NCBI RefSeq assembly: GCF_030129945.1
Contig: NZ_JARRAF010000001.1
Coordinates: forward strand, 248,001 to 312,000
Length of the DNA: 64,000 nucleotides
Source of the DNA: Parachitinimonas caeni
GTDB lineage: Bacteria; Pseudomonadota; Gammaproteobacteria; Burkholderiales; Chitinimonadaceae
Reading direction: 5' to 3'
The position numbers and the translations under genes were made by a program. Positions 18,457 through 28,676 of this stretch are shown here, piece by piece. The notes under the pieces are model-generated. The model did no database searches. It worked only from the letters and a program-made list of their open reading frames with translations, and was not told the origin of the DNA. Numbering within the stretch: position 1 is the stretch's first letter; every line of letters starts with the position of its first letter.

Positions 18457-19761
18457 TCAGCACCCGGCCGTCAGACGCCAGATGGCATAAGCGCCCAGAT
18501 CGAAGGGCTGTGGGCCGGTGCTGGCGCTCAGGTAGTAGAGATGGCCATCGTCAGTAGAAATACCAAGATAGCTACCGCTGCCCGCGTAATGACGAAAGTA
18601 GTACGGGGCGCTGCTCAATGCAGCGGCGCCTGCCGGGCTCAGGTGCGTCGGGTAAGTGCGCTCGGCCCAGCTGAACAGGCAATCCATCGTGGTGGTGGGC
18701 AGGCCTTTGCTGAGATGGGAGGCAGTAAGCCGAGGCGTGCCTTGGCCAAGAAAGAAGATGCCAGGGTAGCCGCTTGTTTCAAAGCCGGCGCTTGGGTTGG
18801 CACTGAGGTCGGATTGATCCAGCGACAGCGTGCCGCTGCGATCATTGCTGACAAAGAAAATGGCCCCACCGCCTTCATTGGCCGTGTTGTGATTGAGGTC
18901 GCTGCCGCATAGCTGCAGGTTGAAGGTATTGCCATCGTTGTAGATGGCCCCGCCGCTTCCGCCGCCCGGAGTACCGCTACGGGCCGGATTCGCGCCAACG
19001 CCAGTCGCCTGATTATGCGAAAACAGGCTGTTGAGCACGCTGAACGACACACCAATGCTACTGAGTCCGCCGCCATTTGCGCAGCGGTTTGCCAGATCCT
19101 TGCGCCCACCAAAAGTCGAATTGACAACGTACACCGGCAGATTCTGATACTGGCTAAATACCCGAACTGCAGCGCCGCCGACATCGGGTCCGGTGTCATC
19201 GCACTGGTTGCGGAAAAAGCGGCTGTTGATGAGCTTAAAACGTCCTCCCCGCACCCAGATCGCCCCGCCGCCGTCGGGATTCTGCCCCTTGGCATTGCCG
19301 TCGAGGAAAGTCAGATTTTGCACCGTCAGCTGCGGATGATCCTGATTATCGCAATGCGGCGTGGTCCACACCTGGGCCTGGTCACAGGTGTTCATATACA
19401 GAATCCGCGTATTGCCCCCGCCACTGAGGCTGACCTTGCCTCCACCATCAATCACGATCTTTGGCCCCGTATTGTTGAAGATCTTGGCTGTGCGATTGAG
19501 GGTGATCGTGATGGGTTCCGGCCCGCAATCGAAAGTAATCACCCCGCCTTTGGCCACCGCACTGACCACCGCATCGCTGGTGCAACTGGCCGGCGTGCCA
19601 TTGCCGATGACGTTACTGGGTTTGGAGACGTCTTCCGCTGCCGCTTCAGCAGGTATCGGGCAACGGCCAGCAGGGTTGCCGGCGGGCGGAAAGCTGTCGG
19701 CGACGGCAAAGTGGCTGGCCAGCAATGCTATGCCTGATAAGCCGATCAGATAGTGAGTCAT
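18457..19761 (-). CDS. Secreted right-handed beta-helix (polymorphic outer-membrane-type) protein
   Basis: 434-residue secreted protein. The start at 19761 follows GGAGG by five bases and gives the signal peptide MTHYLIGLSGIALLASHFAVA. The body (about 60-340) shows parallel beta-helix repeats typical of PMP/pectate-lyase folds (IVIDGGGKVSLSGGG, GGAIWVRGG, GGAIYNDGN, GGGAIFFVSN). The last 75 residues form a separate module (CLFSWAERTYP, YYFRHYAGSGSYLGI) that recurs at the C-termini of secreted proteobacterial proteins. An adhesin or carbohydrate-binding role is possible; no catalytic residues were recognised. Divergent from the MerR gene, so it might be its target. Confidence 0.82.
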   Translation of the reverse strand: MTHYLIGLSGIALLASHFAVADSFPPAGNPAGRCPIPAEAAAEDVSKPSNVIGNGTPASCTSDAVVSAVAKGGVITFDCGPEPITITLNRTAKIFNNTGPKIVIDGGGKVSLSGGGNTRILYMNTCDQAQVWTTPHCDNQDHPQLTVQNLTFLDGNAKGQNPDGGGAIWVRGGRFKLINSRFFRNQCDDTGPDVGGAAVRVFSQYQNLPVYVVNSTFGGRKDLANRCANGGGLSSIGVSFSVLNSLFSHNQATGVGANPARSGTPGGGSGGAIYNDGNTFNLQLCGSDLNHNTANEGGGAIFFVSNDRSGTLSLDQSDLSANPSAGFETSGYPGIFFLGQGTPRLTASHLSKGLPTTTMDCLFSWAERTYPTHLSPAGAAALSSAPYYFRHYAGSGSYLGISTDDGHLYYLSASTGPQPFDLGAYAIWRLTAGC

Positions 19762-19849
19762 AGATCCTCCAGGGTGAAGCGGCGTGCCGGTCTTGCTCTG
19801 GCGGTGGTCGGGGGAACTGCTGCCGGGTGGCTTATTAGTACTATACCGC

Positions 19850-19880
19850 TTGACCCTCACGCCACGTGAGGCCCGACAGT
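19850..19880 (+). promoter_or_regulatory. MerR-type promoter with 19-bp spacer and operator dyad
   Basis: The -35 TTGACC (19850-19855) and a weak -10 GACAGT (19875-19880) are separated by 19 bp, the over-long spacing characteristic of MerR-activated promoters. Inside lies the perfect dyad CCTCACGCCACGTGAGG (19855-19871), resembling operators of TipA/SkgA/Mta-type regulators. It sits 20 bp upstream of the MerR gene, suggesting autoregulation. Confidence 0.75.
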
Positions 19881-19900
19881 GGAGGTGGAAGGAGATAAAC

Positions 19901-20932
19901 ATGCTGCTCAAAATCGGCGATCTGGCCAAACGTACAGGCCTGACCGTGCGCACCCTGCACCATTACGACGAGTTGGGCCTGCTGTCGCCTTCTGCCCGCT
20001 CTGATGCCGGTTATCGGCTTTACAACCGCGAGGACATCGCACGGCTGCATCGCATTCTGGCGCTGAGGCAGCTGGGTTTGCCGCTGGCGGAGATCGGGGA
20101 AACGCTTGCCAGCCAAGGTTCGGCATTACCCGCGTTGATTGATCGCCAATTGCAGGCGCTTGCTCTGCAGATTACCGAAGCCATCGCATTGCGTGATCGT
20201 CTTGGCCGTTTGCGGGACGTTCTGGCGCGGGGTGGCGAACCCGAGCTGGCTGACTGGTTAAGCACATTGGAGCAAATGACCGTGTACGACAAATACTTCA
20301 CCACCGAAGAACAAGCCGAACTACAACAACGCCAGGCTGACCCTGCCATCGCGACCGCCCAGCAAAGCTGGCCTGCACTGATCGCCGAAGTCAGGCAGTT
20401 GATGGATGCAGGTACGCCCGTCGATGATCCGGCCACGCAGGATGCGGCCCGTCGCTGGAGCGCTCTGGTTCATCAATTCACCGGCAGCAACCCTGCCTTG
20501 CTGATCAAATCTGCGCTGATGATGCGGCAGGAACCCAGCATGCAGGCCCAGACCGGTATTGCCCCGGACATGCTTGCCTACATTACACAGGCATTGGCGC
20601 ACGCCAGGCTTGCTATTTATGCCCACTACCTCAACGACACCGAAATGGTCCGCATGCGCGCCCACTACGGCAAGAATCCCACAGGCTGGCTACCGTTGAT
20701 TGCCGAAGTGCGCCGCCTGATGAACGCAGGTGCCACCCCCGATAGCAAGGAAGTCCAAGCCGCCGCCCAGCAATGGGAACTGCTGACCCGCGAGTTCGCC
20801 GGTGAAGACCCGGCGACACGCCAGAAACTACGTACTGCGCTCGAAGAACAACCCGCCTTGCTGATGCGAACTGGCGTCGATCAGGCGATGCTGGCGTTCA
20901 TTCAGGCTGCAGGGGTGGCTGGCGTGGCGTGA
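19901..20932 (+). CDS. MerR-family regulator with duplicated TipAS-like domain
   Basis: 343 residues. ATG 19901 follows GGAAGGAG by six bases; the N-terminus (LKIGDLAKRTGLTVRTLHHYDELGL) is a canonical MerR winged-helix HTH, then a dimerisation coiled coil to about residue 125. The effector region has two related TipAS-like segments: WPALIAEVRQLMDAGTPVDD (about 155) and WLPLIAEVRRLMNAGATPDS (about 270). TipAS domains in Streptomyces bind thiopeptides and other drugs, so a small-molecule or drug-responsive activator is likely. Its own promoter carries a matching operator. Confidence 0.9.
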   Translation: MLLKIGDLAKRTGLTVRTLHHYDELGLLSPSARSDAGYRLYNREDIARLHRILALRQLGLPLAEIGETLASQGSALPALIDRQLQALALQITEAIALRDRLGRLRDVLARGGEPELADWLSTLEQMTVYDKYFTTEEQAELQQRQADPAIATAQQSWPALIAEVRQLMDAGTPVDDPATQDAARRWSALVHQFTGSNPALLIKSALMMRQEPSMQAQTGIAPDMLAYITQALAHARLAIYAHYLNDTEMVRMRAHYGKNPTGWLPLIAEVRRLMNAGATPDSKEVQAAAQQWELLTREFAGEDPATRQKLRTALEEQPALLMRTGVDQAMLAFIQAAGVAGVA

Positions 20933-21023
20933 TTGCCAGAATGACCTGTCGGCCAGCTGCGAAATCCACTCGTGGATAAACCATGATCAAGTCGGCTCGG
21001 CCGGCCGGCAAATGAATACTATT

Positions 21024-21070
21024 TATCTGGGTATGAACCAGGACATAATGTCCGCAAAAATTCCCAGATA
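21024..21070. promoter_or_regulatory. Nested inverted repeats upstream of the methyltransferase gene
   Basis: An outer 8-bp inverted repeat (TATCTGGG at 21024-21031 and CCCAGATA at 21063-21070) encloses a perfect inner palindrome GGACATAATGTCC (21041-21053). The inner site overlaps a -10-like CATAAT (21044-21049), 27 bp upstream of the start codon. The encoded protein has an N-terminal helix-turn-helix, and M.EcoRII/M.SsoII-type methyltransferases are known to repress their own promoters through such domains, so this is a candidate autoregulatory operator. Confidence 0.55.
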
Positions 21071-21079
21071 GTAATTTCA

Positions 21080-23140
21080 ATGAAACCAGATACTGATCCC
21101 GCAGAGTCCGTTCATGCTCTCTTGATGAGTGTGCGTCAGCACTACACCCAGAAAGAAGTATCCAAAGCGTTGAGTATTCCCGAGCGCACTTTGCGCCGAT
21201 GGGAAACCCGCGAAAATGACCCACCACCCTATCTGGGCCCGGCGCTACAGCTGATGCTGCCCTTTGACACCCCGGAACCTGACCGCCAGACCAGCTTCCG
21301 CTTCATTGATCTGTTTGCCGGTATTGGTGGTATCCGGCAAGCCTTCGAACAGATCGGTGGTCAGTGTGTGTTTACCAGTGAGTGGGATAGCTACGCCCAG
21401 AAGACATATATCGAAAACTTTCGGCATGACGGGCATCCCCCTCATGGTGATATCACCACCATCACTGAACCCGCACAGCAAATACCTGATCACGATGTAC
21501 TGCTGGCGGGATTCCCTTGTCAGCCATTCAGTATTGCCGGTGTTTCCAAGAAAAATGCGCTGGGGCGGGCACATGGGTTTGAAGACGAAACACAAGGCAC
21601 CCTGTTTTTTGACGTCGCGCGAATCATTCAAGCCAAACAACCCCGGGCATTCCTGCTCGAAAACGTGAAGAATCTGCTCTCGCATGACAAAGGCCGTACC
21701 TTCGACGTCATCCGGCGCACCCTTACCGAACAGCTGGGGTATCACATTCACTATCGGGTAATTGATGGTGCGCACTTCACCCCTCAGCATCGCGAACGCA
21801 TCCTGATCATCGGCTTTCGCGAGCCCGTTGCTTTCGATTGGGATGCGCTGGCCCTGCCCGCCAAAGGCTCCGCGAAACTCAAGGACATCCTGCATCGCAC
21901 CGATGGTAGCGAGCCGAGACTTCCGTGGGATGAAGATCGTTTTTTCGATCACCAAGCCTGCAAAGTGCCCGATAAATACACACTTACCCCCAACTTGTGG
22001 ACTTACCTGCAGAACTATGCCGAGAAGCATCGTGCCAAGGGCAATGGTTTCGGCTTCGGGCTGGTGGGGCCGGAGAGCGTTACCCGTACGCTGTCGGCCC
22101 GCTATTACAAGGATGGCTCGGAAATTCTGGTCGATCAGGGCGAGGGCAAAAATCCGCGCCGCCTCACGCCGCGTGAATGCGCACGGCTGATGGGCTTTCC
22201 GGATACGTTCAGGATTCCTGTGTCGGATACGAGGGCTTACAGGCAGTTTTCAGAAGCTGCTGTCGTACCGATGATCAATGTCGCCGCTACACTTATGGCT
22301 CCGTATCTCACTCTCAAGGAGGCGGCGCTTGCGAACACCATTGCAGTGCCGAAAATTGTGGCGACAAACAAGAACTGGACAAGAGAACAACTCAAGCTGG
22401 CGTTTCACCTTTATTGCCAACTACCTTTCGGCAAGCTGCACAAGACCAACCCCGAGATTGTCCGACTCGCGCAACTGATCGAGCGAACCCCATCTGCGGT
22501 CGCGATGAAATTGGTGAATTTCGCCAGTCTTGACCCTGCCATTACTGCTTCGGGCCGAAAGGGCCTAGATGGCGCATCAAGCCTTGATCGTGAAATATGG
22601 GCTGAATTTCATGCCAATTGGGAGCTGCTTGCCGTGGAGTGCGAAGTGTTACGGCGCAGTATTGATCCAACTCCTGCAACGGATGAATCCGATGAGTTGC
22701 TTATCCCAGAGGATTTCAGTGGCGAAACGCGGCAAGTGGTAATCGAACAACGTATTAAACAAAGTTTCTTCCGTCGCGCTGTGCTCAGTAGCTATCGTGG
22801 ACGTTGCTGTATGTCGGGCGTAGCTGAGCCACGCCTGTTAATAGCTAGCCATATTGTTCCTTGGAGTAAGGATAAGTTAAATCGACTTAATCCGAGTAAT
22901 GGACTGTGTTTGTCAGCTTTGCATGATCGCGCATTTGACCAAGGATTGATCACTTTAAATGATGATTTCAAGATCATTATTTCGGATAAATTGAAGCGCC
23001 AAGAGGATACTTTCATCAAGTCGGTTCTCTTGCCGTTGGAGGGGGTCACAATCGAATTGCCAGAACGATTCACGCCTAGTTTGAGCTTTATTTCACGGCA
23101 TCGGAACGAAGAGTTTATCGACAGCAGGACGGTTGAGTGA
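21080..23140 (+). CDS. Dcm-like DNA cytosine-C5 methyltransferase fused to HNH endonuclease
   Basis: 686-residue single-chain protein. An N-terminal HTH (about 20-42, YTQKEVSKALSIPERTLRRW) precedes a full C5-methyltransferase closely resembling E. coli Dcm: motif I FIDLFAGIGG (75-84), catalytic Cys147 in GFPCQPFS, ENV (194-196), HRER (237-240) and LTPRECARLMGF (362-373). Motif X, usually GNSVV, reads SEAAVV here. From about residue 430 (NWTREQLKLAFHLYCQLPF) comes a helical region and an HNH nuclease with H591, N607 and H615. Dcm likeness suggests a CCWGG/CCNGG-type target. The 3' third is noticeably A/T-richer than the surroundings, indicating acquisition by transfer. No strong Shine-Dalgarno precedes the ATG. 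Confidence 0.92.
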   Translation: MKPDTDPAESVHALLMSVRQHYTQKEVSKALSIPERTLRRWETRENDPPPYLGPALQLMLPFDTPEPDRQTSFRFIDLFAGIGGIRQAFEQIGGQCVFTSEWDSYAQKTYIENFRHDGHPPHGDITTITEPAQQIPDHDVLLAGFPCQPFSIAGVSKKNALGRAHGFEDETQGTLFFDVARIIQAKQPRAFLLENVKNLLSHDKGRTFDVIRRTLTEQLGYHIHYRVIDGAHFTPQHRERILIIGFREPVAFDWDALALPAKGSAKLKDILHRTDGSEPRLPWDEDRFFDHQACKVPDKYTLTPNLWTYLQNYAEKHRAKGNGFGFGLVGPESVTRTLSARYYKDGSEILVDQGEGKNPRRLTPRECARLMGFPDTFRIPVSDTRAYRQFSEAAVVPMINVAATLMAPYLTLKEAALANTIAVPKIVATNKNWTREQLKLAFHLYCQLPFGKLHKTNPEIVRLAQLIERTPSAVAMKLVNFASLDPAITASGRKGLDGASSLDREIWAEFHANWELLAVECEVLRRSIDPTPATDESDELLIPEDFSGETRQVVIEQRIKQSFFRRAVLSSYRGRCCMSGVAEPRLLIASHIVPWSKDKLNRLNPSNGLCLSALHDRAFDQGLITLNDDFKIIISDKLKRQEDTFIKSVLLPLEGVTIELPERFTPSLSFISRHRNEEFIDSRTVE

Positions 23141-23508
23141 TGCAGTACAGCATTTTTGAGTACCTTTACAGAGATGCCAGTAACTACAAGGCTTTTGGCG
23201 CAATTTTATTGTCGGGATGGTTCTCCGACGCAGAGGTTGAAGAGTTATCGAAATGCGTGGAAGGTGACGGCGTATTTGTTGCCGAACAGATAGGTATTCC
23301 AACTTTGTATCAAATACTGTACGAATACTCTGCGGGAGAGTCATCAATTGATGACCACGCATTTCACGAGCTCTTGGGAATTCGACCGGCTACAAAAGAC
23401 GAAATCAAAGAAATGCCCGTCTGGGGTTCTGTGTCTGATTTACTGTCGGCATTTCGCAGAATAGATTTCTGGGATGTTACTTTGTCACCGCACTGTTCCA
23501 GTTGGTAG
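23140..23508 (+). CDS. Small unknown protein coupled to the methyltransferase-nuclease
   Basis: 122 residues (MQYSIFEYLYRDASNYKAFG...), acidic, without signal peptide or membrane segment. The start ATG overlaps the stop of the upstream gene as TGATG, so it is translationally coupled to the methyltransferase-HNH gene; GTG at 23137 is a less likely start. I do not recognise a characterised family. Base composition is A/T-rich like the nuclease end of the preceding gene, so both probably arrived together. An accessory, immunity or control role for the restriction-modification unit is inference from linkage only. Confidence 0.75.
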   Translation: MQYSIFEYLYRDASNYKAFGAILLSGWFSDAEVEELSKCVEGDGVFVAEQIGIPTLYQILYEYSAGESSIDDHAFHELLGIRPATKDEIKEMPVWGSVSDLLSAFRRIDFWDVTLSPHCSSW

Positions 23509-23517
23509 CAAGGAAGC

Positions 23518-23544
23518 AAAAAGCAGCCGATTCGGCTGCTTTTT
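23518..23544. terminator. Bidirectional intrinsic terminator
   Basis: AAAAAGCAGCCG-ATT-CGGCTGCTTTTT: a GC-rich stem with A and T runs on both sides, between the small gene and the convergent thiC gene. Confidence 0.9.
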
Positions 23545-23562
23545 ATCGGGAGTGCCAGTCAA

Positions 23563-25662
<2,100 letters not shown>

Positions 25663-25831
25663 TGACGAAGCCGGTGCTTCGGATGGCTGTCGAAGCTATA
25701 GCAAATATGGGATAATTTCAAGATTCACAAGATTTTTCCGGCCCTGTCGATACAGGTTTTGTGCCGTCAGAACCGGATTTTTTGCCTTGCTTTTCCCGTT
25801 TGCGGGATGCTTGCCAAAGGACAAAACGACA

Positions 25832-26485
25832 ATGGATTTCGAAAAAGCCCGCTTCAATATGGTCGAGCAGCAGATCCGCCCGTGGGATGTGCTGGACCAG
25901 ACGGTGCTCAATCTTCTGTTCAAGCTCCGGCGCGAAGATTTCGTTGCGGCCAACCAGCGGGAGATCGCGCTCGCTGACCTAGAGCTGCCGATCGGCCACG
26001 GCCAAAAAATGTGGCAACCCAAGCTGGAAGCCCGCGTTGCCCAGGAGCTGGCAATCAAGCCATCCGACCGGGTACTCGATATTGGCAGTGGCTCCGGTTA
26101 CCTTGCCGCTTTGCTGGCGGGTCTGGCGCGGCATGTCTACAGCGTCGAAATTCAGCCAGAGCTCGCTGAGCAGGCCAAATCCAACCTCGCTCGCGCTGGC
26201 ATCAAGAATGTGACCGTCGAAGTCGGCGATGCCGTACTGGGCTGGGACAAGCATTCACCCTACGACGTGATTGTGGCGGGCGCTTCAATGCCTGTTGTGC
26301 CGGATTCGCTCAAGCAGCAGCTGGCACCAGGCGGGCGTATGTTTGTGATCGTCGGTTCGGCACCGGTCATGTCGGCCACGCTGATCACGCGCGATCAGGC
26401 CGATGGCTTTGGTGAGCTGCGTCTGTTTGAAACGATGATGCCGCCGCTGCAAAACGCACCTCAGCCTTCCCGTTTTACGTTCTGA
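25832..26485 (+). CDS. Protein-L-isoaspartate O-methyltransferase-like protein
   Basis: 217-residue SAM-dependent methyltransferase of the Pcm family: MDFEKARFNMVEQQIRPWDV start, then motif I VLDIGSGSGYLAALLA (about residues 86-101) and later VIVAGASMPVVP and LAPGGRMFVIVG. Pcm enzymes repair isoaspartyl residues, but betaproteobacterial members of this shorter branch are usually annotated by similarity only. The ATG 25832 is preferred over the upstream frame because it gives the family N-terminus and has AAAGGA nearby. A strong terminator follows. Confidence 0.88.
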   Translation: MDFEKARFNMVEQQIRPWDVLDQTVLNLLFKLRREDFVAANQREIALADLELPIGHGQKMWQPKLEARVAQELAIKPSDRVLDIGSGSGYLAALLAGLARHVYSVEIQPELAEQAKSNLARAGIKNVTVEVGDAVLGWDKHSPYDVIVAGASMPVVPDSLKQQLAPGGRMFVIVGSAPVMSATLITRDQADGFGELRLFETMMPPLQNAPQPSRFTF

Positions 26486-26529
26486 TAAATAGTGCTGGGT
26501 ATTTGCAATGCCCGGCGTATCAAGTGAGC

Positions 26530-26563
26530 AAACCGGGGCGCCCTTGTGGCGCCCCGGTTTTTT
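26530..26563 (+). terminator. Intrinsic terminator
   Basis: A 13-bp stem AAACCGGGGCGCC / GGCGCCCCGGTTT with loop CTTGT, followed by T residues, after the Pcm-like gene. Confidence 0.9.
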
Positions 26564-26578
26564 CTGTGGAGTAACCCC

Positions 26579-26902
26579 ATGCAACAATTATTGCCCGGCG
26601 TGCTGGCCGAATGGCTGGCCGATCCGACGCGATCCAAGCCAGTATTGCTGGATGTTCGCGAACCGTGGGAGTTTGCGCTTTGCCAGATTCAAGGTTCGAT
26701 GTCGATGCCAATGGGTACGGTCACGCAGCGGTTGGCAGAGCTTGATCCGGAACAGGATGTGGTCTGCATTTGCCACCATGGCATGCGCAGCTATCAGGTT
26801 GCTGCGTTTCTGGAGCGCCAAGGTTTTGCCGAAGTGTTTAATCTGGCAGGCGGTGTTGCGGCCTGGGCGGAGGTAGTCGAGCCGACGATGGCGCGCTACT
26901 AG
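26579..26902 (+). CDS. Single-domain rhodanese
   Basis: 107-residue sulfurtransferase-type domain. LLDVREPWEFALCQIQGS is the family core, and the active-site loop CHHGMRS carries the persulfide-forming cysteine (about residue 65). The C-terminal FNLAGGVAAWAE is typical. ATG 26579 is preceded by GGAG at 26568-26571. Cytoplasmic; substrate unknown. It lies between the Pcm-like gene (separated by a terminator) and a SelW-like gene, so it may have its own promoter inside or beyond the terminator region. Confidence 0.92.
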   Translation: MQQLLPGVLAEWLADPTRSKPVLLDVREPWEFALCQIQGSMSMPMGTVTQRLAELDPEQDVVCICHHGMRSYQVAAFLERQGFAEVFNLAGGVAAWAEVVEPTMARY

Positions 26903-27057
26903 GCGCTGTTGGCTTTTTTTGCCGGTCACGCCGGGCAAGCTTTCAAAGCAAGCGGCGTCGCAGGCGTCATACAGTCTGGCCTGGATCGGGCTGACAAACC
27001 GGCGGTATCGGTTGCCGCTCGTTATGATGCGGGCTGGAATTCACTGGGGGGTGTCTC

Positions 27058-27354
27058 ATGACCGTGCTTGCTGACAAGCCTCGCATCGAAATACGGTATT
27101 GCACACAATGCCGCTGGCTATTACGGGCGGCGTGGTTGGCGCAGGAATTGTTATCAACCTTCGATGCCGATCTCGCTGAGGTGGCATTGCAACCTGCAAC
27201 GGGTGGCATATTTCAGGTACAGGTCGGTTCGACCTTGATCTGGTGCCGGAAAGCCGAGCAGGGGTTTCCTGACGCCGCTGAATTGAAGCGACGGGTGCGA
27301 GACGTGATCGTACCGGAGAGGCCGCTAGGCCATATTGATAACCAAAGTAGCTGA
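27058..27354 (+). CDS. SelT/SelW/SelH (Rdx) family thioredoxin-like protein
   Basis: 98-residue protein of the selenoprotein W-related family in its cysteine form. The redox motif C15-T-Q-C18 sits in RIEIRYCTQCRWLLRAAW, followed by GGIFQVQVG and the C-terminal PDAAELKRRVRD helix, all characteristic. No selenocysteine codon is present. Members are thought to act in thiol redox reactions with unidentified partners. A G-rich GGGGGG-TGTCTC stretch precedes the ATG as a poor ribosome site. It precedes rsmB by 53 bp. Confidence 0.93.
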   Translation: MTVLADKPRIEIRYCTQCRWLLRAAWLAQELLSTFDADLAEVALQPATGGIFQVQVGSTLIWCRKAEQGFPDAAELKRRVRDVIVPERPLGHIDNQSS

Positions 27355-27407
27355 GCTTTTGTACCCACTGATCTAGGGCGCCGAGTCGCCTACGGGAGTA
27401 TTGTTTC

Positions 27408-28676
27408 GTGTTTCTTACCCAACGCCTTGCCTGTGAAGTCGTGGCTGCCGTGCTGGGCGGTCGCAATCTCACCGACACGCTTCTGGCCACCTGGCGTCGT
27501 GAAACCACGCTCTTGCCGCGCCAGCGCTCTGCCGTGCAGGACATCAGCTACGGCACGCTGCGCGCTTATGGCCGCATCCGTTTCATACTGGAACGTCTGT
27601 TGAGCCGACCGATTCACGAGCCGGACTTGCACGCCCTGCTGGCGACGGGCATTTACCAGCTGCGGCATAGCCGGGCGGCGCCCTATACGGTGGTTGATCA
27701 TGCCGTGAAAGTGGCTGGCAAATTGGGCAGTGGTCGCGGCAAAGGCTTGGTGAATGCGGTACTGCGAAACTATCTGCGCCAGCAGGACGAGCTGGAAGCC
27801 GCTGCGGCGGCAGACCCGGTTGCGGCGCATGACCATCCAGCCTGGTGGGTGGACACCATGCGTCAAGCCTATCCGGCCGACTGGGCGTCGTTGATTGCGG
27901 CATCGAATGGCCGGCCGCCGATGAGCTTGCGCGTCAACCAGCGCCAGTGCCAGCGCGACGACTATCTGGCCTTGCTGGCCGCCGAAGGCTTGGCCGCTCG
28001 CGCTGTCAGCAGCGTGGGTATTCAGCTGGAGCAGCCGGTTGCGGTGGATCGTCTGCCCAAATTTGCCGAAGGCTGGGTGTCGGTCCAGGATATTGGTGCG
28101 CAATGGGCGGCGCCGTTGCTGGATGTGCAGCCGGGCATGCGCGTGCTGGATGCCTGTGCTGCGCCGGGGGGCAAGACCTGTCACTTGCTTGAACTGGCCG
28201 ATGTCGAATTGACGGCAGTCGATGTCGATGCCAAGCGGCTGGATCGGGTGCGTGGCAATCTGGAGCGGCTGCAACTGCGGGCCCATTTGCTCGAAGGGGA
28301 TGCCAGCCAGCCACAGCGCTGGTGGGATGGTCAGCAGTTTGACCGGATCCTGGCCGATGTGCCCTGCAGTGCCACCGGTGTGGTCAGGCGTCATCCGGAT
28401 ATCAAGTGGCTGCGCCGGCCCGAGGATTTTGCAAACTTCGCGACACAGCAGGCCGCCATGCTCGAAGCCCTGTGGGGCTGTCTGAAGCCGGGCGGTCTGT
28501 TGCTGTATGCAACCTGCTCGGTATTCCCGCAGGAAAATGCGCAGCAGCTCACGGCATTTCTGGCGCGTCACCCAGAAGCCCGGCGTGTGCCCTTGCCTGC
28601 CCCCCTACCCTCTCACGGCCAACTATTGCCCAACGATGATCACGATGGTTTTTACTACGCATTGTTGGCGAAATAG
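27408..28676 (+). CDS. rsmB: 16S rRNA m5C967 methyltransferase
   Basis: 422-residue enzyme (also called Sun/Fmu). The N-terminal NusB-like domain spans about 1-140; the SAM domain has VLDACAAPGGKTCHLLEL (about 248), the catalytic-loop DVPCSATGVVRRHPD and LYATCSVFPQEN, with two conserved cysteines. It uses GTG as start (MFLTQRLACEV), with GGGAG about 11 bases upstream. First gene of the conserved rsmB-DUF4390-ntrY-ntrX string, overlapping the next gene by 41 bp. Confidence 0.96.
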   Translation: MFLTQRLACEVVAAVLGGRNLTDTLLATWRRETTLLPRQRSAVQDISYGTLRAYGRIRFILERLLSRPIHEPDLHALLATGIYQLRHSRAAPYTVVDHAVKVAGKLGSGRGKGLVNAVLRNYLRQQDELEAAAAADPVAAHDHPAWWVDTMRQAYPADWASLIAASNGRPPMSLRVNQRQCQRDDYLALLAAEGLAARAVSSVGIQLEQPVAVDRLPKFAEGWVSVQDIGAQWAAPLLDVQPGMRVLDACAAPGGKTCHLLELADVELTAVDVDAKRLDRVRGNLERLQLRAHLLEGDASQPQRWWDGQQFDRILADVPCSATGVVRRHPDIKWLRRPEDFANFATQQAAMLEALWGCLKPGGLLLYATCSVFPQENAQQLTAFLARHPEARRVPLPAPLPSHGQLLPNDDHDGFYYALLAK

